A stretch of DNA of 64,000 nt from JAEMQF01 sp963791595 (GTDB taxonomy: Bacteria > Pseudomonadota > Gammaproteobacteria > Burkholderiales > Burkholderiaceae_C), in the NCBI GenBank assembly GCA_963791595.1, contig CAWBTF010000031.1, forward strand, positions 34,516 through 98,515, read 5' to 3'. Each line of letters opens with the position of its first letter. The stretch's first letter is position 1. Positions 55,116-63,607 of the stretch are shown here, piece by piece. The notes beneath the pieces were generated by a model, which was not told the DNA's origin, did no database searches, and worked only from the letters and a program-made list of their open reading frames with translations. Both the position numbers and the translations under genes were made by a program.

Positions 55116-56012
55116 TCATTGCTGCAACGCCCTTGCCCTTGTGTGTGACTCGGCGCGCCAGCGTCGCTCGAATTCTGCGGGTGTGACGTAGCCCAATGCA
55201 GAATGACGGCGCTCGGTATTGTAGTAACCGATGTACTCGACAATCGCTTGCCTTGCCTGCTCGCGGGTCTCGAAATGCTCGTCGTGCACGCACTCGACTT
55301 TCAAGGTCCCGTTGACCGATTCCATCGGTGCGTTGTCCCAGCAGTCTCCCTTGCGGCTCATCGACACCGTGATGCCCAGCGCTTCGAGCTTGTTGCGGTA
55401 ATCGTTGGCCGCGTATTGCGTGCCGCGGTCCGAGTGATGCACCAGGCCGGCTCCTGGATGGCGCCAACCCAGCGCAACGTCCAGCGCGCGCAGCGTCAGC
55501 TCCTGGGGCATCGTCTCGCTCATCGCCCAGCCCACCAGCTTGCGTGCGTGCAGGTCCAGCACCAGCGCCACGTACAGCCAGCCTTCGTCGGTGGGCACGT
55601 AGGTCATGTCGGCCAACCACTTCTGGTTGGGTGCCGACGCTTCGAAGTTGCGCTCCAGTACGTTGGGCGCCACCGCGTGGGCGTGCTTGGAATCGGTGGT
55701 GACGACTCGGAAACGCCGCCGCTTGTGGCTTTGCAACCCGTGCTCGCGCATCAGGCGCCCGATGCGCTTGTGGTTGACCGGCTGGCCCACCAACTCCCCG
55801 ATCTCGGGCGTCATGCGTCGGCGCCCATAGCGCCCTCGATGTTTGCGCTGGCCCTGGCGAATCTGCTCGACCAGGTGCTGGTCGTCCTGGGCGCGCTGCG
55901 AAGGTTCGCGTTCACGCGCCGCGTTGAATCCGCTGCGCGACACCGAGAGCAGCTCGCACATCAGCGTCGTGCAATAGGTTTGTCGATGCTTTTCAATCCA
56001 CGCGTACTTCAC
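55116..56012 (-). CDS. IS3-family transposase OrfB (DDE integrase domain)
   Basis: This 298-residue integrase-core protein has WLADMTYVPT (first Asp), LVHHSDRGTQYAANDY (second Asp) and DNAPMESVNGTLKVE (Glu), followed by YIGYYNTERRHSALGYVTP, the classic IS3-family end. It starts at GTG 56012, overlapping the end of orfA (ATGTGA), which fits -1 frameshifting or coupling in this family. It catalyses cut-and-paste transposition of the element. Intact. Confidence 0.95.
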   Translation of the reverse strand: MKYAWIEKHRQTYCTTLMCELLSVSRSGFNAAREREPSQRAQDDQHLVEQIRQGQRKHRGRYGRRRMTPEIGELVGQPVNHKRIGRLMREHGLQSHKRRRFRVVTTDSKHAHAVAPNVLERNFEASAPNQKWLADMTYVPTDEGWLYVALVLDLHARKLVGWAMSETMPQELTLRALDVALGWRHPGAGLVHHSDRGTQYAANDYRNKLEALGITVSMSRKGDCWDNAPMESVNGTLKVECVHDEHFETREQARQAIVEYIGYYNTERRHSALGYVTPAEFERRWRAESHTRARALQQ

Positions 56013-56312
56013 ATCGACTCCCTCGCAAAGTACGCTGCCGCTTTTTTTAGGATCTCCTTCTCCAGCCGCAGCCGGGCGTTCTCCTGTCTCAAGCGGCTCA
56101 GTTCAGCCTCCACCTCTGTCACCGGCCGCGCGGGCTGGCGCTTGACCAGCGCCTGCCCTTTGCGGGCCAGGTACACCCAATTGGCCAGCGTCTTGCTCGA
56201 CATCTCCAGCGAGCGCGCTACCGCCGCCATGCTGCGCTTGCCTTGCATCAACTTGCTTGACGGCCGCGTCCCGAAACTCGGCCGTGTACTTCCGATCTGA
56301 TCCTGCCTTCAT
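56009..56312 (-). CDS. IS3-family OrfA (helix-turn-helix; frame broken near 56254)
   Basis: OrfA of IS3 elements binds the ends. The start MKAGSDRKYTAEFRDAAVKQ is followed in another frame by LMQGKRSMAAVARSLEMSSK, TLANWVYLARKGQ and the leucine zipper AELSRLRQENARLRLEKEIL. Skipping one base near 56254 joins them. Restored length about 100 residues, normal for OrfA. Confidence 0.85.
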
Positions 56313-56369
56313 ATGTCCTCCAAGAAGTCAAAACTAACAGACTTCGTGGCGTCCGTTTTTGGGGGACCA

Positions 56370-56770
56370 GTTCTTACGGCCAAGCGCGCCGGGTATCAAC
56401 GCGACCGCACCCATTCATACGCAGCGCGGCCATTCCGGCCCATTGTGCAGCTTGCTGTCGCCAGGGCGGCGGCCAGTGAGTGAGTTGCCTGGAAAAGGGT
56501 TGCCGTCGCCACGGCGTCGTTGCGCATTGTCCGATGGCCATGCGATCACAAATCGATGGGCGGCTGATTTGTGGCGTCCGCTCTGCAGATGAATCAGCTT
56601 GCTACCAATGCCGCGAGGACGTTGCGTCGCACTTCAAGGTAGGTGGCGGGTTGCCAGGTCTTCGTCGACACTGCTGGTGGATTGGGGCAAACCGTGTCAG
56701 GTTGGGCTATAAGAAGCACTCGTGCTGCCGTCAGCAGCGCACAACAGCCAGGACAGGATTGGAGGAGACG
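56370..56770. other. Gene-free gap between IS3 and the DUF4236 gene
   Basis: I see no gene, repeat or recognisable RNA. The frame of the next gene is open back to 56480 but encodes nothing family-like. A TTGGGCTATAAG-like stretch near 56702-56713 may be part of a promoter for the DUF4236 gene. Confidence 0.3.
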
Positions 56771-57964
56771 ATGGCGCTGCGCTTTCGCAAGTCCATCAAG
56801 CTGGCACCCGGCATCCGCTGGAACCTGAGTGGTTCGGGCTCGAGCTTCACCCTCGGTCCGCGCGGGGGGTCGGTCAGCATCGGCAAGCGCGGCACGTTCC
56901 TCAACACCGGCATCCCGGGCCTGGGTTTGTATGAGCGCTCACGGCTGTCCGGACCCACACCCACGGGTGCCGCACAGCCGCGCCTCACGAACGCGACTAC
57001 GACCACGATGTCGATGACATGTGGTATCGCCGACGACGGTACGCTGACCTTCAAGGACGCCTCTGGCGCCGATGTGCCCGAGCACTGGGTCGAGAAGGCG
57101 AAGAAGCAGAGCAAGGAAGCGATCCTTGGCCTGATTCAGCGCAAGTGCGATGAAGTGAACGAGCAGGTTGAGGCGCTAGGCCGCCTGCATCACTACACGC
57201 CGGACTGTCGAGTACAGCCGCGATTCGTCGCGCCGCCGTTCGAGCAAGCCCGGCCATTGCAACCAGAGCATCTACGACCTGGCTTCTGGGACAAGCTCTT
57301 CCGCAGCCGGCGTGAGCGCATCGAGGCGACCAACCGTCTCGCGGACGAGCGCTATCGCATCGAGCTGACGAAATGGGAGCAGGCCAAGGCACGGTTCGAC
57401 ATGCAGGTCGCCAAGCGAAAGGCGTTCGTCGAGACGCTCATCTACGAGGACGTCCAAGCGATGGGGGAGTTTCTGGAGGAAAGCCTCCAAGACATCGTCT
57501 GGCCTCGCGAGACGCTGCTGGCGGTTGATGTACTCGACAATGGAGCTCGCGTCATGCTCGACGTCGACTTGCCGGAGCTTGAACACATGCCGACAAAGCT
57601 CGCGGCCGTGCCAGCGCGAGGCCTGAAGCTGTCGGTCAAGGAGATGGGCGCAACGAAGGTGCAGCGGCTCTATGCAGAGCACGTGCACGGCATTCTGTTC
57701 CGCTTGGTCGGCGAAGTCTTCGCCGCGCTGCCCAGAGCGCAGACGGTCGTGGCATCCGGGTACTCGCAGCGGCGAGACCCGGCGACCGCACAGATGCGCG
57801 ACGACTACCTGCTGTCCGTACGAGTTGCGAGGTCTGCCTGGGAAGTCAACGACTTCCAGCACCTTAGCTCCATCGACGTGCGAGAGGCGCTGGGTAGGTA
57901 CGACCTGAAGCGGGAGATGCTCAAGTCGGGCGCGCTCAAGGCAGTGCAGCCCTACGTGGCCTAG
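56771..57964 (+). CDS. DUF4236-containing protein
   Basis: This 397-residue protein's first 50 residues are the DUF4236 domain (MALRFRKSIKLAPGIRWNLS, then GPRGGSVSIGKRGTFLNTGIPG), a small fold seen at the start of many phage- and island-linked proteins. A helical middle (RRERIEATNRLADERYRIEL, AKRKAFVETLIYEDVQAMG) and a C-terminal alpha/beta part (LLAVDVLDNGARVMLDVDLP, YLLSVRVARSAWEVND) follow. The ATG at 56771 is fixed by GGAGGAG four bases upstream. Function unknown. It is the only plus-strand gene in the 52-62 kb stretch. Confidence 0.8.
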   Translation: MALRFRKSIKLAPGIRWNLSGSGSSFTLGPRGGSVSIGKRGTFLNTGIPGLGLYERSRLSGPTPTGAAQPRLTNATTTTMSMTCGIADDGTLTFKDASGADVPEHWVEKAKKQSKEAILGLIQRKCDEVNEQVEALGRLHHYTPDCRVQPRFVAPPFEQARPLQPEHLRPGFWDKLFRSRRERIEATNRLADERYRIELTKWEQAKARFDMQVAKRKAFVETLIYEDVQAMGEFLEESLQDIVWPRETLLAVDVLDNGARVMLDVDLPELEHMPTKLAAVPARGLKLSVKEMGATKVQRLYAEHVHGILFRLVGEVFAALPRAQTVVASGYSQRRDPATAQMRDDYLLSVRVARSAWEVNDFQHLSSIDVREALGRYDLKREMLKSGALKAVQPYVA

Positions 57965-58073
57965 CGCTGCCGGGGCTTCCTGCGATCATTTGGTGGCGGT
58001 GCCATAGACGCACGGCTGCAATACAGACTTGCGTGTAGCACGGCGGGTCTTTCAACTGCAACGCGGGCAAGCC

Positions 58074-58157
58074 TCAGAACACCCACTTCTCTTTTGCCGG
58101 CAACGAGATCCCAGAATTGCCCCCGGTGGAACGGCCACGATCAAGGGCGTCCGTCAT
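58074..58157 (-). CDS. 27-residue small protein downstream of the 5'-nucleotidase
   Basis: A tiny ORF is preceded by one of the strongest ribosome sites in the window (GGAAGGAGG, five bases before ATG 58157). It starts MTDALDRGRSTGGNSG and ends PAKEKWVF, hydrophilic with an aromatic tail. It begins 28 bases after the nucleotidase stop on the same strand, so the two are likely co-transcribed. No known family. The strong site and operon position argue it is translated; it could be a toxin, antitoxin or regulator of the nucleotidase (speculative). Confidence 0.45.
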   Translation of the reverse strand: MTDALDRGRSTGGNSGISLPAKEKWVF

Positions 58158-58185
58158 GGGTGCCTCCTTCCGTTGCTGAGTCTGG

Positions 58186-59133
58186 CTAATTAAGAGGTGA
58201 AGTTGACTTGTACGGTACCTTCCCGGCCGGAACATGCTTGGCCGCCGGCTCGAGGTGGACGTCTTGGTCATCGAAGAAGATGTGCGCGCGGAAGGCTTTT
58301 AGTACTTTGGCCTTCTCGAGACCGCCGAGGAAGAAGATCTCGTTCACGTAAACACCCCAGTGGCGGAGCGTCTTGATGACGCGAAGCTCGGCTGGTGCAT
58401 TGCGCGCGGTGACGATTGCCAAGTGCACAGGAGAGAACTCGACGCTGAAGGGCAAGCGACTCTGAAGCTTGGCGAGTTTCCGAAGGAACTGAGCGTAGGG
58501 ACCTTCCTGCATCGGAGTGTCTTGATTCGCATCCTCGCTCTCGTGAAACCCGGTGAGCCCTTCGGCCTTGTAGACGATCTCACTACTTTCGTCGAACAGC
58601 ACGGCGTCGCCGTCGAATGCGATGCGGACCTGTCCTTGCGGTATAGACGCCAGGTCGGTGGGCGGTGCCTTAACGATTGCAGTGGCGCAGTTCCCAGCAT
58701 CACTGACGCGCTGCGCGTCCTTAGGATTGGTCGTCAGGAACAGGTCCACGTCGTAGGCGTCGAGGTACGGCACCACGGACTCGCCGCCGGTGAACGCGTG
58801 ACGGGATATGGGCAGCCCTCGAGAGCGGATGTTGTTGAAGACACGGATGCCGGTCTCTGGGCTGTTCCGTGACATGACGACGACTTCTACAAGCGGGGGG
58901 TCATCATCCTTCCGGTACTGGTTCAGTGTGAGCAATGCGCGGACAAGCGGCATCCCTGTTCCGTCCGCAAGAGGCTCGTTCTCATGAGCAAGGGCGTATG
59001 CGCGGTACTCAGCAACGGCGATTTGGCGATCGCTCTTGAACTTGGCCCGGAAGGCGGAGTCAGACTCAGTCATGTCGAACAGCGCGGTCGTGGCAACGCC
59101 GACAACGAGCGTGTTAGAGAGATCGAACGGCAT
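58186..59133 (-). CDS. Cytosolic 5'-nucleotidase (PF06189-like)
   Basis: This 315-residue HAD-like protein resembles the bacterial/NT5C1 5'-nucleotidase family: LVVGVATTALFDMTESDSAF at the N-terminus, MPLVRALLTLNQYRKDDDPP, VEVVVMSRNSPETGIRVFNN (catalytic S-R-N-S region), VRIAFDGDAVLFDESSE (D-G-D Mg site) and VYVNEIFFLGGLEKAKVLKA (C-terminal conserved block). It hydrolyses nucleoside monophosphates. ATG 59133 starts the family match. It lies just after an attC-like hairpin (59155-59245) and is followed by a 27-residue ORF, giving a cassette-like look. Confidence 0.82.
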   Translation of the reverse strand: MPFDLSNTLVVGVATTALFDMTESDSAFRAKFKSDRQIAVAEYRAYALAHENEPLADGTGMPLVRALLTLNQYRKDDDPPLVEVVVMSRNSPETGIRVFNNIRSRGLPISRHAFTGGESVVPYLDAYDVDLFLTTNPKDAQRVSDAGNCATAIVKAPPTDLASIPQGQVRIAFDGDAVLFDESSEIVYKAEGLTGFHESEDANQDTPMQEGPYAQFLRKLAKLQSRLPFSVEFSPVHLAIVTARNAPAELRVIKTLRHWGVYVNEIFFLGGLEKAKVLKAFRAHIFFDDQDVHLEPAAKHVPAGKVPYKSTSPLN

Positions 59134-59154
59134 GTGACACCTCATCGCCTGTGG

Positions 59155-59250
59155 GGCCTAGCGTCGGACGCGGCCGGCGGCGCAATACCGCTGCGTGTCC
59201 GCGGCGCACCACCTGTTCGGCTGAATGTTCATTCAGCCGACGCTCCGGGG
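59155..59250 (-). other. Long imperfect hairpin, attC-like
   Basis: AGCGTCGG (59160-59167) pairs with CCGACGCT (59237-59244), and CGGCTGAATG pairs with CATTCAGCCG (59218-59239) within. On the minus strand it begins at the stop of the HEPN-motif gene and ends with GCTAGGC 20 bases before the nucleotidase gene. The sequence TTCATTCAGCCGACGC resembles integron attC sites, but the core GTTRRRY is imperfect (GCTAGGC). It could equally be a terminator-like structure. Confidence 0.35.
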
Positions 59251-59932
59251 ATGCTCTGCTCGCTGCGCCACGTCTTTCAGGCGCTCCTCAACTGACTTCA
59301 CGAAGGATCGCACCGCTTCATATTGAATGCCGGACGAACGCTTCTTCAATGCGAACTTCGTTTCCCTCGACATTTATTCCTGGACGCTGGCCAACAGCCT
59401 TGCGGGTGTTCTGAGAGAGGCCATCGGAATTGCCGTTGTCGTGCACCAGGCAGTTGCGTACGGACGTAAGGATCTCGATCTCGGACCAGCGGTCCTTCGG
59501 AAGCTCGAAGTGCCCGTAGCGTTCCAAGAACTTTCTCTTCTTCGTCCACTGGTCACCGGAGAGATCGGCGAGTTGAAACGGCACGTTCTCATCTCCGATG
59601 GCGGTTCGCAGAACAGAGCATGCCCGCTCGAGGCAAGTCTCGAGCAGAGACGTTAGATAGATCACGTGCGAATACCGAATACGCTTCGTGTAGTACTCAG
59701 CTGCCACGATTCCGCTGTCGTTCACGTCTTCCACGCCTTGCGATGTCTGCTGCTGGACGTCCTCGCGTTCGGCGGCCAACATTCCACTCACGACGGTTTC
59801 GGTCTCCTTCAGGTACCAGACAAAGAGTTCGAGCTCGAACACTTCGACGGTATTCGGTTCAAGCTGCGCGAGAAACGCCTTGCGCATCTTGTGCTTCAGA
59901 TCTGGCGGGACATCGAATTCTTTGTCGCTCAT
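59233..59932 (-). CDS. HEPN-motif protein (frame broken near 59330)
   Basis: The all-helical protein carries a HEPN-type R-x4-H motif in ILTSVRNCLVHDNGNSDGLS, the usual catalytic site of HEPN ribonucleases, preceded by the YSHVIYLTSLLETCLERACS helix. In the raw frame it stops at 59318. Skipping one base near 59330 extends it with GIQYEAVRSFVKSVEERLKD and VAQRAEHPRSVG, a natural C-terminal helix, to a stop at 59233 (about 232 residues). Start ATG 59932 (MSDKEFDVPPDL). HEPN domains are common in toxins and defence systems. Whether this one cleaves RNA is unknown. The gene ends inside the attC-like hairpin. Confidence 0.6.
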
Positions 59933-60086
59933 GACGTGGAGCAGCTTGCGTGTGGCCTGATTCCAGCAGCATACATGGACCATAGATGGACAGACTGGCA
60001 CAGGCGGCGAAGAAGGCCGAATCAAATTCGTGGCGGCGACGCGAGGACGTGATCTGTTGGCCTCCGCGGCGCCAAACGACCGGGAA

Positions 60087-61516
60087 GGCGATGTCCCGAT
60101 CATTGTTGAACGCGGTCCGGATGGCAGCTCCAATTTGGTGAATGCTACGCGGCTTTGCGCTCAGCTTTCGTTGCGACGGTCGCGCCGGTTTTCAATGCAG
60201 TCAACAGGAACTTCATGTCACGATGCCCGCGCAGCTTTCGGAAGCGCGCCTTGGCATCGCTCAACGCGCCTGCTGCCCAGCGCAACGTCATCTGTCCGTC
60301 CTTCCAGCGCTTGACGTTGCGCGTGAAGTGCGCGATGGATCCGTTGAGGTTCTCGATCGGGTTGGTCGTGCGCAGCGTGCGGTACAGGGCGCCCTCGATG
60401 CCCAGCGCCTGCACCGTCAGCGTCTCTTCCAAGCCTTCGCGCAGGCTCGCTGCGGCGCCGGGGCGCTGGGCATGAAGGGAAGCCGCCAGCCGCATGAGCT
60501 GCTTCTTGGCCAACTCGGCGTTCGCGCCGTTCCACGCATCGCGCATGGCACGGCTTACGCTGACGTGCATTTCCTCGGGCAGATGCTCGATCACGTTGCG
60601 CCGCTTGTGCTCCTGGCAGCGCTGGATGAGCGCGAGTCGCCCGAAGCATTCGACGATCGCCTTGCGCAACGCCTTGCCCCCGTCGATCACCCACAGCCGC
60701 GCACGATCTGCGTCCAGCCCGCGCTCCACCAGATCGCTGAGCAGCGAGCGCACGACCCGGCTGCTTTCCGTGGAGCCTTCTCGCAGCCGCAGCACGTGCT
60801 TGTTGCCCTTGGCGTCGATTGCAGGGCCGCCAGGATGACGCGGTCGCGAAAGAGGATGCCGTCGATCATGACACCGGCAGGGCCACCTCCTTGAGCGAGC
60901 ACGACAGCCGCTCATGCAGTTGGGCCTGGCTCAGCGCCACCCAGCGCCGCGACACCGCGCTCTTGGACACCGACAGCGGCTCGTCAGGCTCGGGCGACTC
61001 GTCAAGGTGCCGGCGTAGCGGCTGTGGACAGGCGCGCGGCGATCGAGGCCAGCGTGACCATGTCCAGCGTGTCCGTGTCGGCAGCCCAGGCGAACGTGGG
61101 CAGCTCCGACTCGCCTGCTTCAGGCTGCGTGCCCGGGGCTTGGTGACAGTGATGCGCTGGCCGCCGAGCACGACGCTGGATTGGGTCGTGCCGCCACGCA
61201 CGGCGCGGCGGTTGGCGTCGGGCACGTTCTTGATGCCGCACAGCGCCACCCGATCGGCTTCCATCGTGGCTGCCAGCACTTGCTTGCCGGCGTTACACGC
61301 GGACCGTAGAACGCATGCTGCACATCGCGCAGCACGCCCTGGACATTCAACGACAACTGCACGGGGGCAGTCGGAACTACCCGCAACGCGGGCTTCATGC
61401 GAGACTTCATTTCGGTGGTTCCTTTCTTTGCTTGCGAGGCACCCGCATGTTCACATGCGGGGTGAAAGGAACCGCCACCCTCAGTTCATCGATTCAACAA
61501 GTTCTGGGACATCGCC
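60087..61516 (-). mobile_element. IS256-family (Mutator-like) insertion sequence
   Basis: Imperfect inverted ends GGCGATGTCCC...TTGTTGAA lie at 60087-60113 and, inverted, at 61490-61516. Between them is one transposase gene (60145-61410). The size (about 1.43 kb) fits the family. Clear target duplications were not found. It separates the HEPN and SIR2-like genes. Confidence 0.8.
60145..61410 (-). pseudogene. IS256-family transposase, multiple frameshifts
   Basis: The transposase can be followed only by switching frame five times: MKSRMKPALRVVPTAP and VQGVLRDVQHAFYG; ATMEADRVALCGIKNVPDAN; EAGESELPTFAWAADTDTLD; SVSKSAVSRRWVALSQAQLH; VMIDGILFRDRVILAAL; and finally AIDAKGNKHVLRLREGSTES through WVIDGGKALRKAIVE to the natural end ATKAERKAA. 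The DDE residues (MIDG, VIDGG) are in separate frames. Total span matches about 422 codons. Five breaks in 1.3 kb exceed the local error rate, so real decay is likely. Confidence 0.85.
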
Positions 61517-61710
61517 ATCCGCGGCAGTGGGAATCAGCCGCTTATGCGTCACCAGGTCGAACGGGCACAACCGCTGCACAGTTGGTTGCAGTCAGGGATT
61601 TGGCCGGTTCCCCTGAGCCATTGACTCTCGCGTAAACCCCATCATCAACTGAGATAGAGTGATGCGGTCAGGCCCACGCTCGCCCACACTCGACGAGGGT
61701 GGCTGACAGG

Positions 61711-62754
61711 TTATCCCCATACCGCAGTCGTCTTAGCGTCGAAGGTATTTACCTTGCACTGAAAGCGCTGCTCAATGTTGGCGACATGGAGGGCTGCCTG
61801 AGGAGAGTACACCCCTACGTAGACACTCCATAGACGCTCGGGGTCCTTGGCGCCATGCTTCGCAGCCTTGTTGATCGCATCAATGATGTGCAAATCGTAC
61901 TCGCCGAAGTTGAAGCCGAACGTGACCAATGAGCCCTCCGCTGCGCAAAGCTGGTCATAGCAAAACGTGAGGTATCTGTTGTGCCGTATCCGTTCAAGCT
62001 TCTCGTCGCCGCTGCCCGCCGTCACGAACAATGGGTATTCGCTCTTCTGGAGTCGCGCAGTGATGTTCTCAAGGAGGAACGCGTCGCCCGTGTACTCCTC
62101 CTTGACGATTTCAAGGCCGGTGTCGAAAAGCGGCAATGCTCCGTGCAGGTAGTGGACGTTCTGGCGGTCGCGATTGAGTCCCCATCGCAATTCCGACCAC
62201 TCCTTCTCTTCCCCGTGCTTTGACTCCACCGGGTTCAGTAGCTCGCGACCAAAGCCATCCACGTGATTTGGAACGGTGCCCCTCAGGAGAACCCAATACA
62301 GCAGAAGGTCGTAGTTCGTAGTGAAGATGCTGCCCCCTGTGGCGAGGAACGAGTTGAGGAACTCGGCGCATCGAGCTAGCCGATCAGCAGGCACTTTGAA
62401 AACATGCTGCGGATGCAGCGCCCCGACCGCATCTAGCAAGCTCTTCCGGAGCCGCGCTCCGGCCTGCTTCACGCGATCTTGCAGACCTTCCTTCGACTCG
62501 AAGGCGTCCAGAAGCGCCACAAACAGGTCAAGCTGACCCACTACCAGTTCGAAGTTCTTTGTCTTGATCGCCTCGAAGAGCTTGATCAGCGCGGGATCGC
62601 CGAGCGCCGCAACGAAATCGTAGAGAGCGTTATAGGAGAAGATCTTCGGGTCGTAGGCCATGCTGAACCCGTTGCCAAGCAGTAGGTGCACCTTTCGCTT
62701 CTTCTTTGAGAGCGATTCCACTACCTCGGCATAGGTCTTGTAGTGCTCTCCCAC
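61711..62754 (-). CDS. SIR2-like (DUF4917-type) protein, possible NADase-related defence protein
   Basis: This 347-residue protein starts at GTG 62754 (GEHYKTYAEVVESL), fixed by AAAGGAGGAGG just upstream. Signature blocks are KVHLLLGNGFSMAYDPKIFS (glycine-rich nucleotide loop), SIFTTNYDLLLYWVLLRG and HYLHGALPLFDTGLEIVKEE. These correspond to the GAGxS, TTNYD and HLHG motifs of SIR2-like proteins, several of which deplete NAD in phage defence. Later YLTFCYDQLCAAEGSLVTFG and NFGEYDLHIIDAINKA give the second Rossmann half. No partner gene adjoins directly. The neighbourhood is rich in mobile elements. Confidence 0.75.
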   Translation of the reverse strand: MGEHYKTYAEVVESLSKKKRKVHLLLGNGFSMAYDPKIFSYNALYDFVAALGDPALIKLFEAIKTKNFELVVGQLDLFVALLDAFESKEGLQDRVKQAGARLRKSLLDAVGALHPQHVFKVPADRLARCAEFLNSFLATGGSIFTTNYDLLLYWVLLRGTVPNHVDGFGRELLNPVESKHGEEKEWSELRWGLNRDRQNVHYLHGALPLFDTGLEIVKEEYTGDAFLLENITARLQKSEYPLFVTAGSGDEKLERIRHNRYLTFCYDQLCAAEGSLVTFGFNFGEYDLHIIDAINKAAKHGAKDPERLWSVYVGVYSPQAALHVANIEQRFQCKVNTFDAKTTAVWG

Positions 62755-63082
62755 GGCGCCTCCTCCTTTGAGCCTTGAAAGAGCGCATGCGCTGCGTTCG
62801 CCAGCTCGGGGCGCAGTGTATTTGCCAACTGAGGAACACAGCGAACCGCTCGCAGCCATTGTCAACGCCGCCCCCCGAAACCGCACGGCCGATCGGCGAG
62901 TTCGTTGTCGGCCGAGTGACCGCATCGTGACTGACATCGGGCGTTGAAGGGGCAGGCGCCCACCGGCGGCAACCGCTACTCAGCCAACATTGCGCCTCGG
63001 CGGTAGGCGCGCAGCGAACCCGTCTTGAAACTGAATCGCGCGATGAGCAGGATGGTGTCCACCAAGCAAATAGGTGGACACC
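62755..63082. other. Gap with 10-bp inverted repeat before IS66 remnant
   Basis: No gene is seen. Just before the IS66-type gene is GGTGTCCACC (63054-63063) with its reverse complement GGTGGACACC (63073-63082), nine bases apart and ending at the ATG, an operator-like palindrome or transposon-end relic. Other bases show nothing I can name. Confidence 0.3.
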
Positions 63083-63526
63083 ATGGCAGACTCCAAACGC
63101 GCGCCACGCCGGCGCCATTCTGACGAGCTGAAGGCGCGAGTCCTGTCGGAGTGCGCACAGCCTGGAGCGTCGGTGGCCCGAGTGACACAGGCTCATGGCC
63201 TGAACGCCAATCTGATCCACAAGTGGCGCCGACAAGCCAGCTCCAGACATGGTGCGGTAGCGACGCTGCGCGAGACTGCAGGGCTCACCGCCTACGGCAG
63301 CCTGCTCAGCGGCGACGCCGCAGACAGGGACGGAACGGCAGGGACAGACGAGGTGCAGCCGGTCGCGGTGGGTCCGATCAACGTCGGCCTCGGCGACATA
63401 GGGAACACCGCGAGCGCGAACTCGGACGCGCCCTCTCGAACCAAGCGGACGTCGTTTGGGCGGCCAATAGGGCTACGATCAAGCGCTACGGGGTCGGGAT
63501 ACTCAAGGCAACCCAGTGTGCTGTGA
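63083..63526 (+). pseudogene. IS66-family TnpA-like remnant
   Basis: The first 55 residues (MADSKRAPRRRHSDELKARV, SVARVTQAHGLNANLIHKWR) match the helix-turn-helix accessory protein TnpA of IS66 elements. The rest of the frame (LSGDAADRDGTAGTDEVQPV, then Ser/Gly/Thr-rich) does not, and no TnpB or TnpC follows. So the element is truncated, with the breakpoint somewhere near 63300-63400. Confidence 0.6.
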
Positions 63527-63607
63527 GCGCGACTGGTTGTGCCGAGTACAAGCGCGGGCTGCTTGTAGCTGTAAGCGGCGGGCTGCGCTCTTCTAGGAGG
63601 ATGCAAT

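Larger units (their letters stand above)
55020..56354 (-). mobile_element. IS3-family insertion sequence
   Basis: The element carries orfA (56312-56009) and orfB (56012-55116) of the IS3 family. Thirteen bases, GGACGCCACGAAG, are found at 55020-55032 and inverted at 56342-56354. The right end continues outward as GTTTTTGGGGGACCA, a usual IS3-type terminus, but the left end does not, so the left tip may be lost. No target duplication is evident. It interrupts the region 5' of the GHKL gene. Confidence 0.8.

Noticed and set aside
54979..55119. A 46-codon frame ending at the GHKL start with an ATGA overlap
   Set aside because: Most of it lies inside the IS3 3' end and its overlap with the GHKL start is probably accidental.
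56480..56770. Open frame extending the DUF4236 gene upstream by 97 codons
   Set aside because: A strong GGAGGAG site and the domain start at 56771 define the gene; the extension is rich in Cys/Arg with no family signal.
63571..63579. GTAAGCGGC, resembling an IS66 terminal repeat, downstream of the TnpA remnant
   Set aside because: It is in the wrong orientation for the right end of that element and only nine bases long, so chance is likely.
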